Positions 26,999 to 35,715 of a stretch of 64,000 nucleotides of DNA are shown piece by piece. This stretch comes from Micromonospora sp. WMMD882 (GTDB taxonomy: Bacteria; Actinomycetota; Actinomycetes; Mycobacteriales; Micromonosporaceae): the NCBI RefSeq assembly GCF_027497255.1, contig NZ_CP114903.1, forward strand, positions 5,952,001 to 6,016,000. The letters are read 5' to 3'. The notes below the pieces were generated by a model that made no database searches, was not told where the DNA came from, and was given only the letters and a program-made list of their open reading frames with translations. The number at the start of each line of letters is the position of its first letter. Within the stretch, counting starts at the first letter, position 1. The translations under genes were made by a program, and so were the position numbers.

Positions 26999-27490
26999 TC
27001 AGTTCATCCTCCAGATGGCCAGGTTGAGCGCGGCGGCGAAGCTCACCCAGGCCCAGTACGGCAGCATCAACGCCGCCGCCGGCCGGCTCAGCCGCCAGAA
27101 CAGCGCCACGGTCACCCCGATCAGCAGCCACAGCGCGACCACGACGAGGAAGGCCAACCCGTACCGGCCGGCGCCGAAGAAGACCGGCGTCCAGATCGCG
27201 TTGAGGACGAGCTGCGCGGTCCACGCCCACAGCGCCGGCCCGAATCCGCCCCGCCGCCAGGCCAGCCAGCCGGCCACCGCGATCAACGCGTACAGCAACG
27301 ACCAGACCGGGCCGAACACCTCAGACGGCGGCGCCCAGGAGGGCTGGCGCAGGTTGGCGTACTCGTCGGCGGTCTGCGGCACGCCGAGCACGCCGATGCC
27401 GGCCGCGACGACCACCGCCGACCCGAACCCGAGCAGCGCCCACCAGGTCCGCGCGCCGCGCGTCCGGCGCGCGCTCCGTGTCGTCGTCAT
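26999..27490 (-). CDS. tspO: TspO/MBR family membrane protein
   Basis: 163 residues with five membrane helices, matching the TspO/peripheral benzodiazepine receptor family that binds porphyrins and related tetrapyrroles. The family signature is present as LRQPSWAPPSEVFGPVWSLLYALIA and further on WTAQLVLNAIWTPVFFG and LMLPYWAWVSFAAALNLAIW. An additional basic N-terminal segment precedes the first helix. It is monocistronic; the GPGG peptide gene lies upstream in the same direction. Confidence 0.93.
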   Translation of the reverse strand: MTTTRSARRTRGARTWWALLGFGSAVVVAAGIGVLGVPQTADEYANLRQPSWAPPSEVFGPVWSLLYALIAVAGWLAWRRGGFGPALWAWTAQLVLNAIWTPVFFGAGRYGLAFLVVVALWLLIGVTVALFWRLSRPAAALMLPYWAWVSFAAALNLAIWRMN

Positions 27491-27560
27491 GTCGGAGGAA
27501 GTCCCCGGGCCACGGGGTGGGCAAACCGGCCCGGGGGAACCGGCCCGCGCACACGAGGAC

Positions 27561-27624
27561 GCCGGGGTCGTCGGCGCCGGTCTCGTGTCTGGGAGGACTG
27601 AGACGCGGAATCGACGACCCCGGC
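27561..27624. repeat. Long inverted repeat between tspO and the GPGG gene
   Basis: GCCGGGGTCGTCG at 27561-27573 and its exact complement at 27612-27624 form 13-base arms; an inner GTCTC/GAGAC pair (27580-27584, 27600-27604) continues the dyad. It lies 38 bases past the stop of the GPGG peptide gene in its direction of transcription, so it may be its terminator or a mobile palindrome. Confidence 0.6.
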
Positions 27625-27661
27625 GGGTCTTCGGGGGGTCGGGGGACGGGTAGTGCCGGCG

Positions 27662-27805
27662 TCAACTGAAGATGCTCACCCCACCGGGGCCGACGAGCAG
27701 GCCCACCACGATGAGCACGACGCCCCAGAGGATCTGCCGGCGGAACAGCGCCAGAATGCCGGCGACCACGAGGACTACTGCGAGAATCCAGAGAATCAGC
27801 TCCAT
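27662..27805 (-). CDS. GPGG-motif small membrane protein
   Basis: 47-residue protein too short for usual gene callers: MELILWILAVVLVVAG, a basic turn (LFRRQ), then a second hydrophobic segment that ends with GPGGVSIFS. Two short helices make a hairpin in the membrane, and the closing GPGG motif is the hallmark of a small conserved actinobacterial family of unknown function. No clear Shine-Dalgarno sequence is visible. The metallophosphoesterase gene begins its stop 40 bases upstream on the same strand. Confidence 0.85.
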   Translation of the reverse strand: MELILWILAVVLVVAGILALFRRQILWGVVLIVVGLLVGPGGVSIFS

Positions 27806-27845
27806 GGCTGCTGAATACCCGGCGCGTCGATTCGGGAAACCTGGC

Positions 27846-28568
27846 TCAGTCGGAGTGGTTGCCCAGGTGGAAGACGCTGTAGGCCTGTTTGATCACGGGG
27901 TGCGCGACGTTGCGGACGCGTACCCCGCCGGGGGTGGTGCCCCGTTCGCTGCCGGCGTGCGCGTGCCCGTGCAGGGCCAGCGCGGTGGGCGCCGAGTCGA
28001 TCGCCTGACCCAACTGGTACGCGCCGAGGAACGGGTAGATCTCCAGTGGCTCCCCGGCCAGGGTGTCCGGCACCGGGGCGTAGTGGGTGAGCGCCACCAG
28101 CACGTCGCACTCCAGGCCGCGCAGCGCCGCGCCCAGCCGGTCGGCGCTGTCGGTGGTGGTCCGGACGAACGCCTTCATCTCCGGCTCGCCGAAGTCGCTG
28201 GCGCACCGGCCGGCGAAACCGCCGCCGAAACCCTTCACCCCGGCCACGCCGAGCCGTTGGCCGTCGATCTCCAGCACCGTGCCGTCGCCCTCCAGCACCG
28301 TGATGCCCGCCTCCTGGAGCACCTTGACCACCTGCGGCACCTGGTCGCACTGGTGGTCGTGGTTGCCGAGCACGGTGATCACCGGGACGCCGAGCCCGCC
28401 GAACTCCTTGGCGACACAGCGCGCCTCGCTCTCCGTGCCGTGCCGGGTCAGGTCACCGGCGAGCAGCAGCACGTCGGCACAGTCCGGCAGCTCCTCCAGC
28501 GCCGGCCGGAACCGGCCCACCACGTCCTGGTCGACGTGCACGTCGCCGACGGCGGCGATCCGGATCAT
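27846..28568 (-). CDS. Calcineurin-like metallophosphoesterase
   Basis: 240 residues with all metal-binding motifs of the family in order: GDVHVDQ near residue 8, LAGDLTRHG near 41, LGNHDHQ near 68, ALTHYAPVPD near 160 and LHGHAHAG near 198. Likely a cytoplasmic phosphatase or phosphodiesterase; substrate unknown. It is the third gene of a run of nucleotidyltransferase, BON protein and phosphoesterase with spacings of -4 and 13 bases, so the three are co-expressed. Confidence 0.9.
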   Translation of the reverse strand: MIRIAAVGDVHVDQDVVGRFRPALEELPDCADVLLLAGDLTRHGTESEARCVAKEFGGLGVPVITVLGNHDHQCDQVPQVVKVLQEAGITVLEGDGTVLEIDGQRLGVAGVKGFGGGFAGRCASDFGEPEMKAFVRTTTDSADRLGAALRGLECDVLVALTHYAPVPDTLAGEPLEIYPFLGAYQLGQAIDSAPTALALHGHAHAGSERGTTPGGVRVRNVAHPVIKQAYSVFHLGNHSD

Positions 28569-28581
28569 GACGTAACCCCCT

Positions 28582-28857
28582 TCACGGCAGTTCCTCGAAG
28601 CCGGTCGGGGCCTGCGCCCGGGTCACCCCGATGTCGTTGATCACCGCTACGTCCGGGAAGCTCTCGCTCACCCGGCGCAGGATCTCGTCCCGGCGGCGCG
28701 GGCTCTCCACCTCGCCGTACAGGACCAGGCCGTGCTCCCGGCGGGCCACGGTGATGCCCTGCTCGGCGACGGCCGGATCCTCGGTCAGCAGGCGCTGGAT
28801 CTCGGCCTCGACGTACTCGTCCGGTGGCCCGGTGGCCGCCCTGAGATGCTCGGTCAC
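28582..28857 (-). CDS. BON domain protein
   Basis: 91-residue soluble protein consisting of one BON domain: an amphipathic helix (VEAEIQRLLTED), the strand GLVLYGEVESPRRRDEI and the final VINDIGVTR strand. BON domains bind phospholipid or form oligomers, but a role for the stand-alone actinobacterial form is not established. The GTG start overlaps the nucleotidyltransferase stop (GTGA), so translation is coupled. Confidence 0.85.
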   Translation of the reverse strand: MTEHLRAATGPPDEYVEAEIQRLLTEDPAVAEQGITVARREHGLVLYGEVESPRRRDEILRRVSESFPDVAVINDIGVTRAQAPTGFEELP

Positions 28858-29438
28858 GGTTGCTCCCTTCCTTCCGGGGCGCCGGCGTACGGCACCACGT
28901 CGAGCCGGTCCAGCAGCACCAGGAACGCCTCGGCGTACGGCGAGTGCTGGGTCTCCTTCCGTACCCGTTCCCAGTCGATTTGCTCCCGCAGCGAGCGGGC
29001 CAGGGGCAGGCCCCGGGCGAAGTCGCAGTAGTGCTGGGAGAAGCTGAGCAGCTTGTGCACCATGAGCTGGGTGGCGGAGAGCACCGGCATGTGGATCGCG
29101 TCGACCGGACGGACCACGGTGTCGGCGAAGGTCTCCTGGGTCACCGGGGTCTCGATGGGGCGGTGGATGAGATCCACCATCCGGCCGTCGTCGTAGACCT
29201 TGACCAGCCAGTCCTCCGGGGGGCGCTCGGCGGTGAAGCCCTCCGCCACCAGGGCCTCCAGGGCGGCGTCGACGTCCTGGTGCCGGATCAGGAAGTCGAC
29301 GTCGTGCTCGCTGGAGTGCCCGCCGTGCGCGTAGACGGCGAAGCTGCCGCCCAGGGCGAAGGGGATGTCGGACTGTTTGAGCACGGCGGCGACCCGCTTC
29401 AACGTGTGCAACAGACTGGCGTCCCCGTTTTGGGCCAT
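28854..29438 (-). CDS. Nucleotidyltransferase fold protein
   Basis: 194 residues. FALGGSFAVYAHGG and EHDVDFLI give the GG and DxD pattern of minimal nucleotidyltransferases, with VDLIHRPIETP as the third acidic strand. The family includes tRNA-modifying, antibiotic-adenylating and toxin enzymes; the nature of the transfer is not evident here. ATG 29438 has GGGGAG eight bases upstream; the long frame to 29759 runs into the divergent kinase gene and is rejected. First gene of the operon with the BON protein and the phosphoesterase. Confidence 0.8.
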   Translation of the reverse strand: MAQNGDASLLHTLKRVAAVLKQSDIPFALGGSFAVYAHGGHSSEHDVDFLIRHQDVDAALEALVAEGFTAERPPEDWLVKVYDDGRMVDLIHRPIETPVTQETFADTVVRPVDAIHMPVLSATQLMVHKLLSFSQHYCDFARGLPLARSLREQIDWERVRKETQHSPYAEAFLVLLDRLDVVPYAGAPEGREQP

Positions 29439-29592
29439 CGGAGTCTCCCCTGGGTCGGTGGGCGGGACAGGAGGTCGCAGTGAAGTTGCGTACCCGGCAT
29501 TCCGATCCGCCACACCTGGCAACCGCCGTGGGGACTGCGGCCTACCGCAAATTTTAAGCGTTATGAGGCTTTTGGCAGTAGAGTGACTACCT

Positions 29593-30372
29593 ATGCGGCG
29601 CGCCTCCGATATCCTCGGGCGGGTGGCCAGATCACAGCGGGCACGGCGCGGCACGGCCCGGCTGCGCGCCGTCGCCCTGATCGGCATCGACGGCTCGGGC
29701 AAAACCACCCAGGCGCACCGGCTCGCCGACGCGCTCACCCGGGCCGGGCTGCCGGCCACCTACCACCGCAACGCCGGCGGACGGGCCTGGCTCGGCCACC
29801 TCGCCCAGCGGGTCGGCCGGCGCGACGCCCAGGCGCTGGTCGGCCGCCGGGGCATGTTGACCGTCGAGTCGGTGCTGCGCTGGCTCGCCATCACCCGGGC
29901 CCTGCTCACCGCGCTCGTCAGCGGCCGGACGGCGGTGATGGACCGCTACGCGGTCTGCCAGTACGCCAGCATCCGGGCGCACGGGGGCCGCCCGGGGACG
30001 GCGTCCGGGGGCAGCCCGGGGGAGCGGCTGGCCCGGCTCGCCTACCGGCTCTTCCCGGCGCCGCAGGTGACCATCCTGCTGACCGTCGACCCGGCGGAGG
30101 CGTACCGGCGGATCGAGCGGCGCGGCACCGACCACGAGCCGATCGGGTACCTCGCCGCGGCCGACGCCGCGTACCGGTCGCTGCCGGAGTTCCCGACGTT
30201 CGTGCTGGTCGACGCGAACGGGCCGCCCGACGAGGTGGCCCGACGCATCCACGCCCACCTGGCGGCGTGGCTGCCGGCCACCGGGGCGGGCGTGCCCACG
30301 CCCCGACCGCCGCTGCGTACCCCGCTGCCCGCCACCGCCGCCGTCCTGCCCGCCCCGACCGCCGCCCCCTGA
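29593..30372 (+). CDS. Thymidylate kinase-like P-loop NTPase
   Basis: 259 residues. The Walker A motif GIDGSGKTT lies at 31-39, the DR motif in MDRYAVCQY near 120, and the LID-like RRIERRGTDH near 180, all in the order of thymidylate/nucleoside monophosphate kinases. The length and weakly conserved base-binding parts suggest a relative of Tmk, not the housekeeping enzyme. The C-terminal 40 residues are proline-rich. It is divergent from the nucleotidyltransferase operon with 154 bases between starts, which contain an AT-rich stretch (29550-29580) suited to promoters in both directions. Confidence 0.8.
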   Translation: MRRASDILGRVARSQRARRGTARLRAVALIGIDGSGKTTQAHRLADALTRAGLPATYHRNAGGRAWLGHLAQRVGRRDAQALVGRRGMLTVESVLRWLAITRALLTALVSGRTAVMDRYAVCQYASIRAHGGRPGTASGGSPGERLARLAYRLFPAPQVTILLTVDPAEAYRRIERRGTDHEPIGYLAAADAAYRSLPEFPTFVLVDANGPPDEVARRIHAHLAAWLPATGAGVPTPRPPLRTPLPATAAVLPAPTAAP

Positions 30373-30459
30373 TCGACTGCCGCCCCCTGACCGGCCCACC
30401 CCCGGTCAGGTCGCGGAAGTCCGGTGCGGGAGCGGCTTGCGGACAGGTCGGCGCGGGGC

Positions 30460-31137
30460 TCAGGCCCGGCCGTAGACCGGCACGGCGGCGCCGCTGGTGG
30501 GGGCGGACTCGTCACCGGCCAGGAAACGCACCACCGGGGCGATCTCGGCCGGGGCGACCCAGCGCGAGTGGTCGGCGTCCGGCTGGGCGGCGCGGTTGGC
30601 CGGCGTGTCGATCACGCTCGGCAGCACCGTGTTGCACCGCACCCCGGCCGACCGGTACTCCACCGCGACCGCGTTGGCGAAGGCCAGCACCGCCGCCTTG
30701 GCCGTCACGTACCCGGCCACCCCGGGAAACGGCGCGAGCGCGGCCCGCGCCGCCACGCAGACCACCGCGCCCCCGCCGGCCGCCACCAGCGCCGGCAACG
30801 CCGCCCGGGTCACCAGGTGGGTGGGCCGGAGGTTGAGGGTGAGCATCCGGTCGAACTCCTCGACCGGCGTCTCGTGCACCAGCCCGCCACCGGCGTACCC
30901 GCCGACCAGGTTGACCACCGCCCGCAGCGGGGCCGCCGGGTCGCCCGCGGCGGCCTCGACGGCGTGGGCCGCGCCGGCCGGGTCGGTGAGGTCCGCGGCG
31001 ACGCCGGTCAGCCCCACGCCGTCGACAGGGCGCAGGTCGGCCACCACCACCCGCCAGCCGGCGGCGACGAACGCGGCGCTCACCGCCCCGCCCAGACCAC
31101 CCGTCCCACCGGTCACCAGCACGCTCCGCTCCACCAT
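30460..31137 (-). CDS. SDR family oxidoreductase (classical short chain)
   Basis: 225-residue NAD(P)-dependent short-chain dehydrogenase. The cofactor loop is VTGGTGGLGGAVSAAF and the NNAG-like region is NLVGGYAGGG. The catalytic motif is altered: the usual Ser-Tyr-Lys appears as CVAARAA then GYVTAKAA, which keeps the YxxxK tyrosine and lysine (Tyr in GYVTAK) but not a clear serine. Substrate unknown. Start ATG 31137; longer upstream frame is antisense to the next gene. Confidence 0.82.
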   Translation of the reverse strand: MVERSVLVTGGTGGLGGAVSAAFVAAGWRVVVADLRPVDGVGLTGVAADLTDPAGAAHAVEAAAGDPAAPLRAVVNLVGGYAGGGLVHETPVEEFDRMLTLNLRPTHLVTRAALPALVAAGGGAVVCVAARAALAPFPGVAGYVTAKAAVLAFANAVAVEYRSAGVRCNTVLPSVIDTPANRAAQPDADHSRWVAPAEIAPVVRFLAGDESAPTSGAAVPVYGRA

Positions 31138-31287
31138 GCGCCACAGGTTAGCGCCGCCGCCGCGCGGCCACGGGCGGCGGCCGGCGGCCCGGCTGTTCCG
31201 GCGGCCCGGCTGCGCTGCCGGCGTAACCGTTCTGCCCACGGCTAACCGGGCTGGTTCCGGGGCGCGGTCCGGTCCAGCATCGTGGCC

Positions 31288-32295
31288 ATGCGACTGCTCA
31301 TCCTCGGTGGTACCCAGTTCCTCGGCCGGGCGGTGGCCCGCCTGGCCCGTGCCCAGGGGCACGACGTCACCTGCGCCGCCCGGGGGGTCTCCGGCGCCCC
31401 CGTGCCGGGCGTCCGGTTCGTCGCCGTGGACCGCGACGACCCGGCCGGGCTCGCGCCGCTGGACGGCGACCGGTTCGACGCGGTGATCGACGTGACCCGA
31501 CGCCTCGACCACGCCCGGCACGCCGTCGCGGCCCTCGCCGACCGGGTCGACCACGTCACCTTCGTCTCCAGCATCTCGGCGTACGCGCAGCCCGTCCCGG
31601 TCGGCAGCGCCGTGGCGGACACCCCGCTGCTGCCGCCCGCCCCGGCCGACGTGCTGGCCCCCGGCCCGGATTTCGAGCACTACGGCGAGCTGAAGGTCAG
31701 TATCGAGCAGGAGTACGCGGCGGCGTTCCCGCGGCTCTTCGTCTGCCGGGCCGGCCTGATCATCGGGCCGGAGGACCCCACCGACCGGTTCCCGTACTGG
31801 GTGCGACGACTCGCCGCCGGTGGGGAGGTGCTCGCCCCCGCCCCGCCCGACGCCCCGGTGCAGTACGTCGACGTCGACGACCTGGCAGGCTGGCTGCTGA
31901 ACGCCGGCGCGACCGGGCTCACCGGCACGTACGACGGCATCGGCGCGCCGGTGCCCCGGGCGGAGGCGTTGCGCGCCGTCGCGGCCGGCGTCGGCGTGCC
32001 GGACGCGGAGCTGACCTGGGTGGATCCGGGTTTCCTCCAGGCGCGGGACGTCCGCCCGTGGTCGGGGGAGCGGTCCCTCCCGCTGTGGGTGCCCGACCCG
32101 GAGTGGGCCGGCTTCCTGGCCCGGGACGCCGGTCCTGCGCTCGCCGCCGGCCTGGTCACCCGCCCGGTCGCCGACACCGCCCGGGTGACCCTGGCCTGGA
32201 TGCGGGCCCATCCGCAGGACGTCCGGCAGGGTGGTCTCGAGCCGGCGGAGGAGGCGGGAATTCTCCGGGAATGGCACGCTGCGGAAATCGGGTAA
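31288..32295 (+). CDS. NAD-dependent epimerase/dehydratase family protein (extended SDR-like)
   Basis: About 335 residues. N-terminal Rossmann motif LILGGTQFLGRAVARLA, followed by VDRDDPAGL and the FVSSISAYAQP strand with YGELKVSIEQEY. The YxxxK motif of SDR catalysis is seen as YGELK. The family includes atypical SDRs related to chloroplast stem-loop-binding and isoflavone reductase-like proteins. ATG 31288 is preferred to the GTG at 31282. It is monocistronic, divergent from the SDR gene at 30460. Confidence 0.8.
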   Translation: MRLLILGGTQFLGRAVARLARAQGHDVTCAARGVSGAPVPGVRFVAVDRDDPAGLAPLDGDRFDAVIDVTRRLDHARHAVAALADRVDHVTFVSSISAYAQPVPVGSAVADTPLLPPAPADVLAPGPDFEHYGELKVSIEQEYAAAFPRLFVCRAGLIIGPEDPTDRFPYWVRRLAAGGEVLAPAPPDAPVQYVDVDDLAGWLLNAGATGLTGTYDGIGAPVPRAEALRAVAAGVGVPDAELTWVDPGFLQARDVRPWSGERSLPLWVPDPEWAGFLARDAGPALAAGLVTRPVADTARVTLAWMRAHPQDVRQGGLEPAEEAGILREWHAAEIG

Positions 32296-32334
32296 CCCGA
32301 TCGGGGATTGTTTTCCCGACAGGCTGGATCGTGG

Positions 32335-32367
32335 TTGACGCCCACGCCTGATGAAAGTAAGTTTCAT
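32335..32367 (+). promoter_or_regulatory. Promoter and RpiR-type operator of the murQ operon (leaderless)
   Basis: TTGACG (32335-32340), a 17-base spacer and TAAGTT (32358-32363) make a promoter that places the transcription start at or next to the GTG at 32370. The palindrome ATGAAA-GTAAG-TTTCAT (32351-32367) spans the -10 box and has the form known for MurR/RpiR regulators. Both the leaderless start and autorepression are inferred from these positions. Confidence 0.75.
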
Positions 32368-32369
32368 CC

Positions 32370-33338
32370 GTGGCGAAGAGTCCGAAGATTTCCGCGAGAG
32401 GTGAGTCCGCTGGCGCGGGCCGGACGGAGCCGGGCGGCCCCGCGGGCCAGAGCCACGAGCCCGGGGGGCTGATCGTCCACATCAGCGGCCTGCTCCCGTC
32501 GCTGTCTCCGGCCGAGCAGCGGGTCGCCCGGCTGGTCGTCGCGGACCCGGCCGACGCCGCCCGCCGGACCATCACCGACCTCGCCACCGCCGCCGAGACC
32601 TCGGAGGCGACCGTCATCCGGTTCTGTCGTTCGGTCGGCATGGACGGCTACCCGCAGTTGCGGATCCGGCTGGCCGCCGAGGCGGCCCGCCGGGTGGAGC
32701 CGCCGGACGCCCGGGTGGTCGGCGGGGACATCCCGCCCGGGGCGGACCTCGCGCAGATCATCGCCACCATCGCGTTCAACGACGCCCGGGCCGTGGAGGA
32801 GACGGCCGAGCAGCTCGACCCGGCCGTCTGCGAGCAGGTGGTGGAGGCCATCTCGCACGCCGGACGCATCGAGATCTACGGCGCCGGGGCCAGCGGCTTC
32901 GTCGCCTCCGACTTCCAGCAGAAGCTGCACCGCATCGGCCGCACCGCGTTCTACTTCCCGGACGTGCACACCGCGCTCACCTCGGCCGCGCTGCTGGGCC
33001 GGGGGGACGTGGCGGTGGGCATCTCGCACACCGGCACCACCTCCGACGTGATCGAGGTGCTGGAGCAGGCCCGCGCGCGGGGCGCGGTCACCGTGGCCCT
33101 GACCAACTTCCCCCGGTCACCGATCACCGAGGGGGCCGACTTCGTGCTCACCACGGCGGCCCGCGAGACGACCTACCGTTCGGGCGCGACGGCCAGCCGG
33201 CTCGCCCAGCTCACCGTGGTCGACTGCCTCTTCGTCGGGGTGGCCGCCCGCAACCGGGCCCGGGCCCGCAAGGCCCTGGAGGTCACCGCCGAGGCGGTCC
33301 GGTCGCACCGGGTCGGGTCGAGCCGGAGGAAGGCATGA
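32370..33338 (+). CDS. murR: MurR/RpiR family transcriptional regulator
   Basis: 322 residues. An RpiR helix-turn-helix domain (residues about 35-115, with LATAAETSEATVIRFCRSVG) is followed by a SIS phosphosugar-binding domain (IYGAGASGFVASDF, GISHTGTTSDVIEVL, VALTNFPRSPI). The ligand is expected to be MurNAc 6-phosphate by linkage to murQ, whose start overlaps this stop by four bases (ATGA). The GTG lies six bases after a -10 box, so the mRNA is probably leaderless. The N-terminal 30 residues are disordered. Confidence 0.9.
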   Translation: MAKSPKISARGESAGAGRTEPGGPAGQSHEPGGLIVHISGLLPSLSPAEQRVARLVVADPADAARRTITDLATAAETSEATVIRFCRSVGMDGYPQLRIRLAAEAARRVEPPDARVVGGDIPPGADLAQIIATIAFNDARAVEETAEQLDPAVCEQVVEAISHAGRIEIYGAGASGFVASDFQQKLHRIGRTAFYFPDVHTALTSAALLGRGDVAVGISHTGTTSDVIEVLEQARARGAVTVALTNFPRSPITEGADFVLTTAARETTYRSGATASRLAQLTVVDCLFVGVAARNRARARKALEVTAEAVRSHRVGSSRRKA

Positions 33339-34270
33339 CCACCGACCAGGCGCCGACCGGGGTCCGGCCGGCGGTCCGGGTGACCGCGCCGACCGAGCGG
33401 CGCAACCCGCTCAGCGCCGACCTCGACCTGATGTCGACCCGGGAGATGCTCGCCGTCATCAACGAGGCCGACCGCCGGGTGCCGACCGTGGTGGCCGGGG
33501 TGCTCGACGAGACCGCCGCCGCCGTGGACCTCGCGGTGACCGCGCTGCGGGCCGGGCGGCGGGTGCACTACTTCGGCGCGGGCACGTCCGGCCGGCTCGG
33601 CGTGCTCGACGCGGTCGAGTTGCTCCCCACCTTCAACTCGCCCCGGCACTGGTTCTGCGCCCACCTCGCCGGTGGACCGGACGCGATGTGGCAGGCGGTG
33701 GAGGACGCCGAGGACGACCGGCGGGCCGGGGCCGCCGAAGCCGACGAGTGCGTGGTCGCCGGGGACGTGGTGGTCGGCCTGGCCGCCAGCGGGCGCACGC
33801 CGTACGTTCTCGGGGCGCTGGCCGCGGCCCGGGACCGGCAGGCCCGTACGGTGCTGCTCTGCGCCAATCCGGAGGCCGAGTCCGCCGGGGACGTGGACGT
33901 CTTCATCGGGGTGGACACCGGCCCGGAGGTGATCACGGGGTCGACCCGGATGAAGGCGGGCACCGCGCAGAAGCTGGTGCTGAACGCGTTCTCCACGGCG
34001 GTGATGGTCCGACTCGGCCGGGTCTACTCGAACCTGATGATCGACGTCGTGGCGACCAACGCCAAACTCCGGGGCCGAATGATCACGATTCTGGTCGAGG
34101 CGACCGGGTGCAGCGAGGACGCCTCCCGGCAGGTGCTCCAGGAGGCCGACGGAGACCTGAAGACCGCCCTGGTCTCGCTGGTCTCCGGCGCGGGGGTCAC
34201 CGACGCGCGGGCCGCCCTCGCCCGCTCCGCCGACCAGGTGCGCGGCGCGCTCGCCCTGCTCGCCTCCTGA
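33335..34270 (+). CDS. murQ: N-acetylmuramic acid 6-phosphate etherase
   Basis: 311 residues of the MurQ family, which cleaves the lactyl ether of MurNAc 6-phosphate to give GlcNAc 6-phosphate and lactate in peptidoglycan recycling. The SIS domain motifs YFGAGTSGRLGVLDAVE, GLAASGRTPYVLGAL and the family signature ITGSTRMKAGTAQKLVLN are present. It is coupled to the regulator. No PTS transporter or AnmK kinase lies beside it, so the source of the substrate in this strain is outside the window. Confidence 0.95.
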   Translation: MTTDQAPTGVRPAVRVTAPTERRNPLSADLDLMSTREMLAVINEADRRVPTVVAGVLDETAAAVDLAVTALRAGRRVHYFGAGTSGRLGVLDAVELLPTFNSPRHWFCAHLAGGPDAMWQAVEDAEDDRRAGAAEADECVVAGDVVVGLAASGRTPYVLGALAAARDRQARTVLLCANPEAESAGDVDVFIGVDTGPEVITGSTRMKAGTAQKLVLNAFSTAVMVRLGRVYSNLMIDVVATNAKLRGRMITILVEATGCSEDASRQVLQEADGDLKTALVSLVSGAGVTDARAALARSADQVRGALALLAS

Positions 34271-34696
34271 CGCCCGGCCCGCTCGTGCCGACTGACCGAT
34301 CGGTCGGCGCCGCCGGCCACAGCCGACCTGTGGTCGGGCCGACCGGATACTTCCCGGCCCCCGGGGGTAATCCTGGACGGCATGGATGAACCGACGGCGC
34401 GCCGTACGCGTGTCTTCCAGTGACCAGGATCGCAGGCCGGCGGTGACGTGGATCGCTGTGCGTACGGGTACGTGATGGTGCGATACCCGTGGGCGGACGA
34501 CCGACCTGTCGCCATTGCGCGCTGCCCACCGGTCGTCATTTCGGTGGGGTGCTGACAGCAAACATCGATCGGGCTTTCAGCTAGCACTCAGACACTCGTG
34601 ACACTTTCGAACCATGACATGGAATCCCCGACGCTTCCCATCTGTTGTGTAGGTGTCAGCACCGGTGGGCACAGCGGAGATTACGGGGGAGGGCTG
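34271..34696 (+). promoter_or_regulatory. Long leader region of the sigma factor gene
   Basis: 426 bases without a supportable gene. An inverted repeat ACGGGTA (34464-34470) and TACCCGT (34484-34490) lies in the middle. The last 100 bases are less GC-rich, with GACACTTTCGAACCATGACATGG near 34600 and TTGTGTAGGTGTCAGCACC near 34645, the likely promoter zone of the sigma factor. I could not assign hexamers with confidence. Confidence 0.4.
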
Positions 34697-35698
34697 ATGG
34701 ACGTGGGGATGGCAAGGAACCGGGCGACCGGCGCGAGCGAGGGGACCGTGGGCAACGTGGACAAGAACATCGGCATGCGAACCGACGAGGTCGCCGAGGA
34801 GCGTGACCTGGTCGGAGTCTACCTTCACGAGATCTCCCGGACGCCGCTGCTGGACGCTGCCAAGGAGGTCGACCTCTCCAAGGCGATCGAGGCCGGCCTC
34901 TACGCCGAGCACCTGCTCGGCGAGGACCGGGTCCCCGACGGCGTGGACCGGGAGGACCTGGAGCGGCTGGTCGTCGAGGGGGAACGGGCCAAGGACCTGT
35001 TCATCCGGGCCAACCTTCGGCTGGTCGTGTCGATCGCCCGGCGCTACGTGCGTTCCGGGATGCCCATGCTGGACCTGATCCAGGAGGGCAACACCGGTCT
35101 CGTCCGGGCGGTCGAGAAGTTCGACTACGAACGGGGCTACAAGTTCTCCACCTACGCGACGTGGTGGATCCGGCAGGCGATCAGCCGGGCCATCGCCCAG
35201 CAGGAGCGCACCGTGCGACTGCCGGTGCACCTGGTCGAGGACGTCAACCGGATGCGCAACGTGGCCCGTCAGCTCACCCGTGAGCTGGGCAGCGACCCGG
35301 AGCCCGAGCAGATCGCCAAGGCCCTCGGCGTGACCGTCGAGCGGGTCAACGAGCTGGTCCGCTGGTCGCAGGACACCGTCTCGCTGGACACCCCGGTCGG
35401 GGACGACGGCGACACCAACCTCGGTGACCTGGTGGCCGACAGCGACGCCCCGTCGCCGGAGGAGATCGTCCTCACCGGCCTGGAGCGGCAGCGCATCGAG
35501 GGGCTGCTCAACCACCTGGACGACAGGTCCGCCGGCATCATGCGGGCCCGGTACGGCCTGGAGGACGGGCGGGAGCACTCGCTGACCGAGGTCGCGTCGC
35601 GCTTCTCGCTCTCCCGGGAGCGGATCCGGCAGTTGGAGATCCAGGCGCTCGGCCGGCTGCGTGAGCTGGCCCGCGCCGAGGGGCTCCAGGCCGCCTGA
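34697..35698 (+). CDS. RNA polymerase sigma factor, RpoD/SigA family group 2
   Basis: 333 residues, short for a primary sigma factor because region 1.1 is missing. Regions 1.2 (DLVGVYLHEISRTPLLDAAKE), 2 (LVVSIARRYVRSGMPMLDLIQEGNTGLVRAVEKFDY and TYATWWIRQAI), 3 (RMRNVARQLTRELG) and 4 (HSLTEVASRFSLSRERIRQLE) are complete. This fits the HrdD/SigB-like alternative factors of actinobacteria. The ATG at 34697 has GGGGGAGGG about five bases upstream; an in-frame ATG at 34598 is less likely. A strong terminator follows. Confidence 0.92.
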   Translation: MDVGMARNRATGASEGTVGNVDKNIGMRTDEVAEERDLVGVYLHEISRTPLLDAAKEVDLSKAIEAGLYAEHLLGEDRVPDGVDREDLERLVVEGERAKDLFIRANLRLVVSIARRYVRSGMPMLDLIQEGNTGLVRAVEKFDYERGYKFSTYATWWIRQAISRAIAQQERTVRLPVHLVEDVNRMRNVARQLTRELGSDPEPEQIAKALGVTVERVNELVRWSQDTVSLDTPVGDDGDTNLGDLVADSDAPSPEEIVLTGLERQRIEGLLNHLDDRSAGIMRARYGLEDGREHSLTEVASRFSLSRERIRQLEIQALGRLRELARAEGLQAA

Positions 35699-35715
35699 CC
35701 CGAACGGCCCGAACA

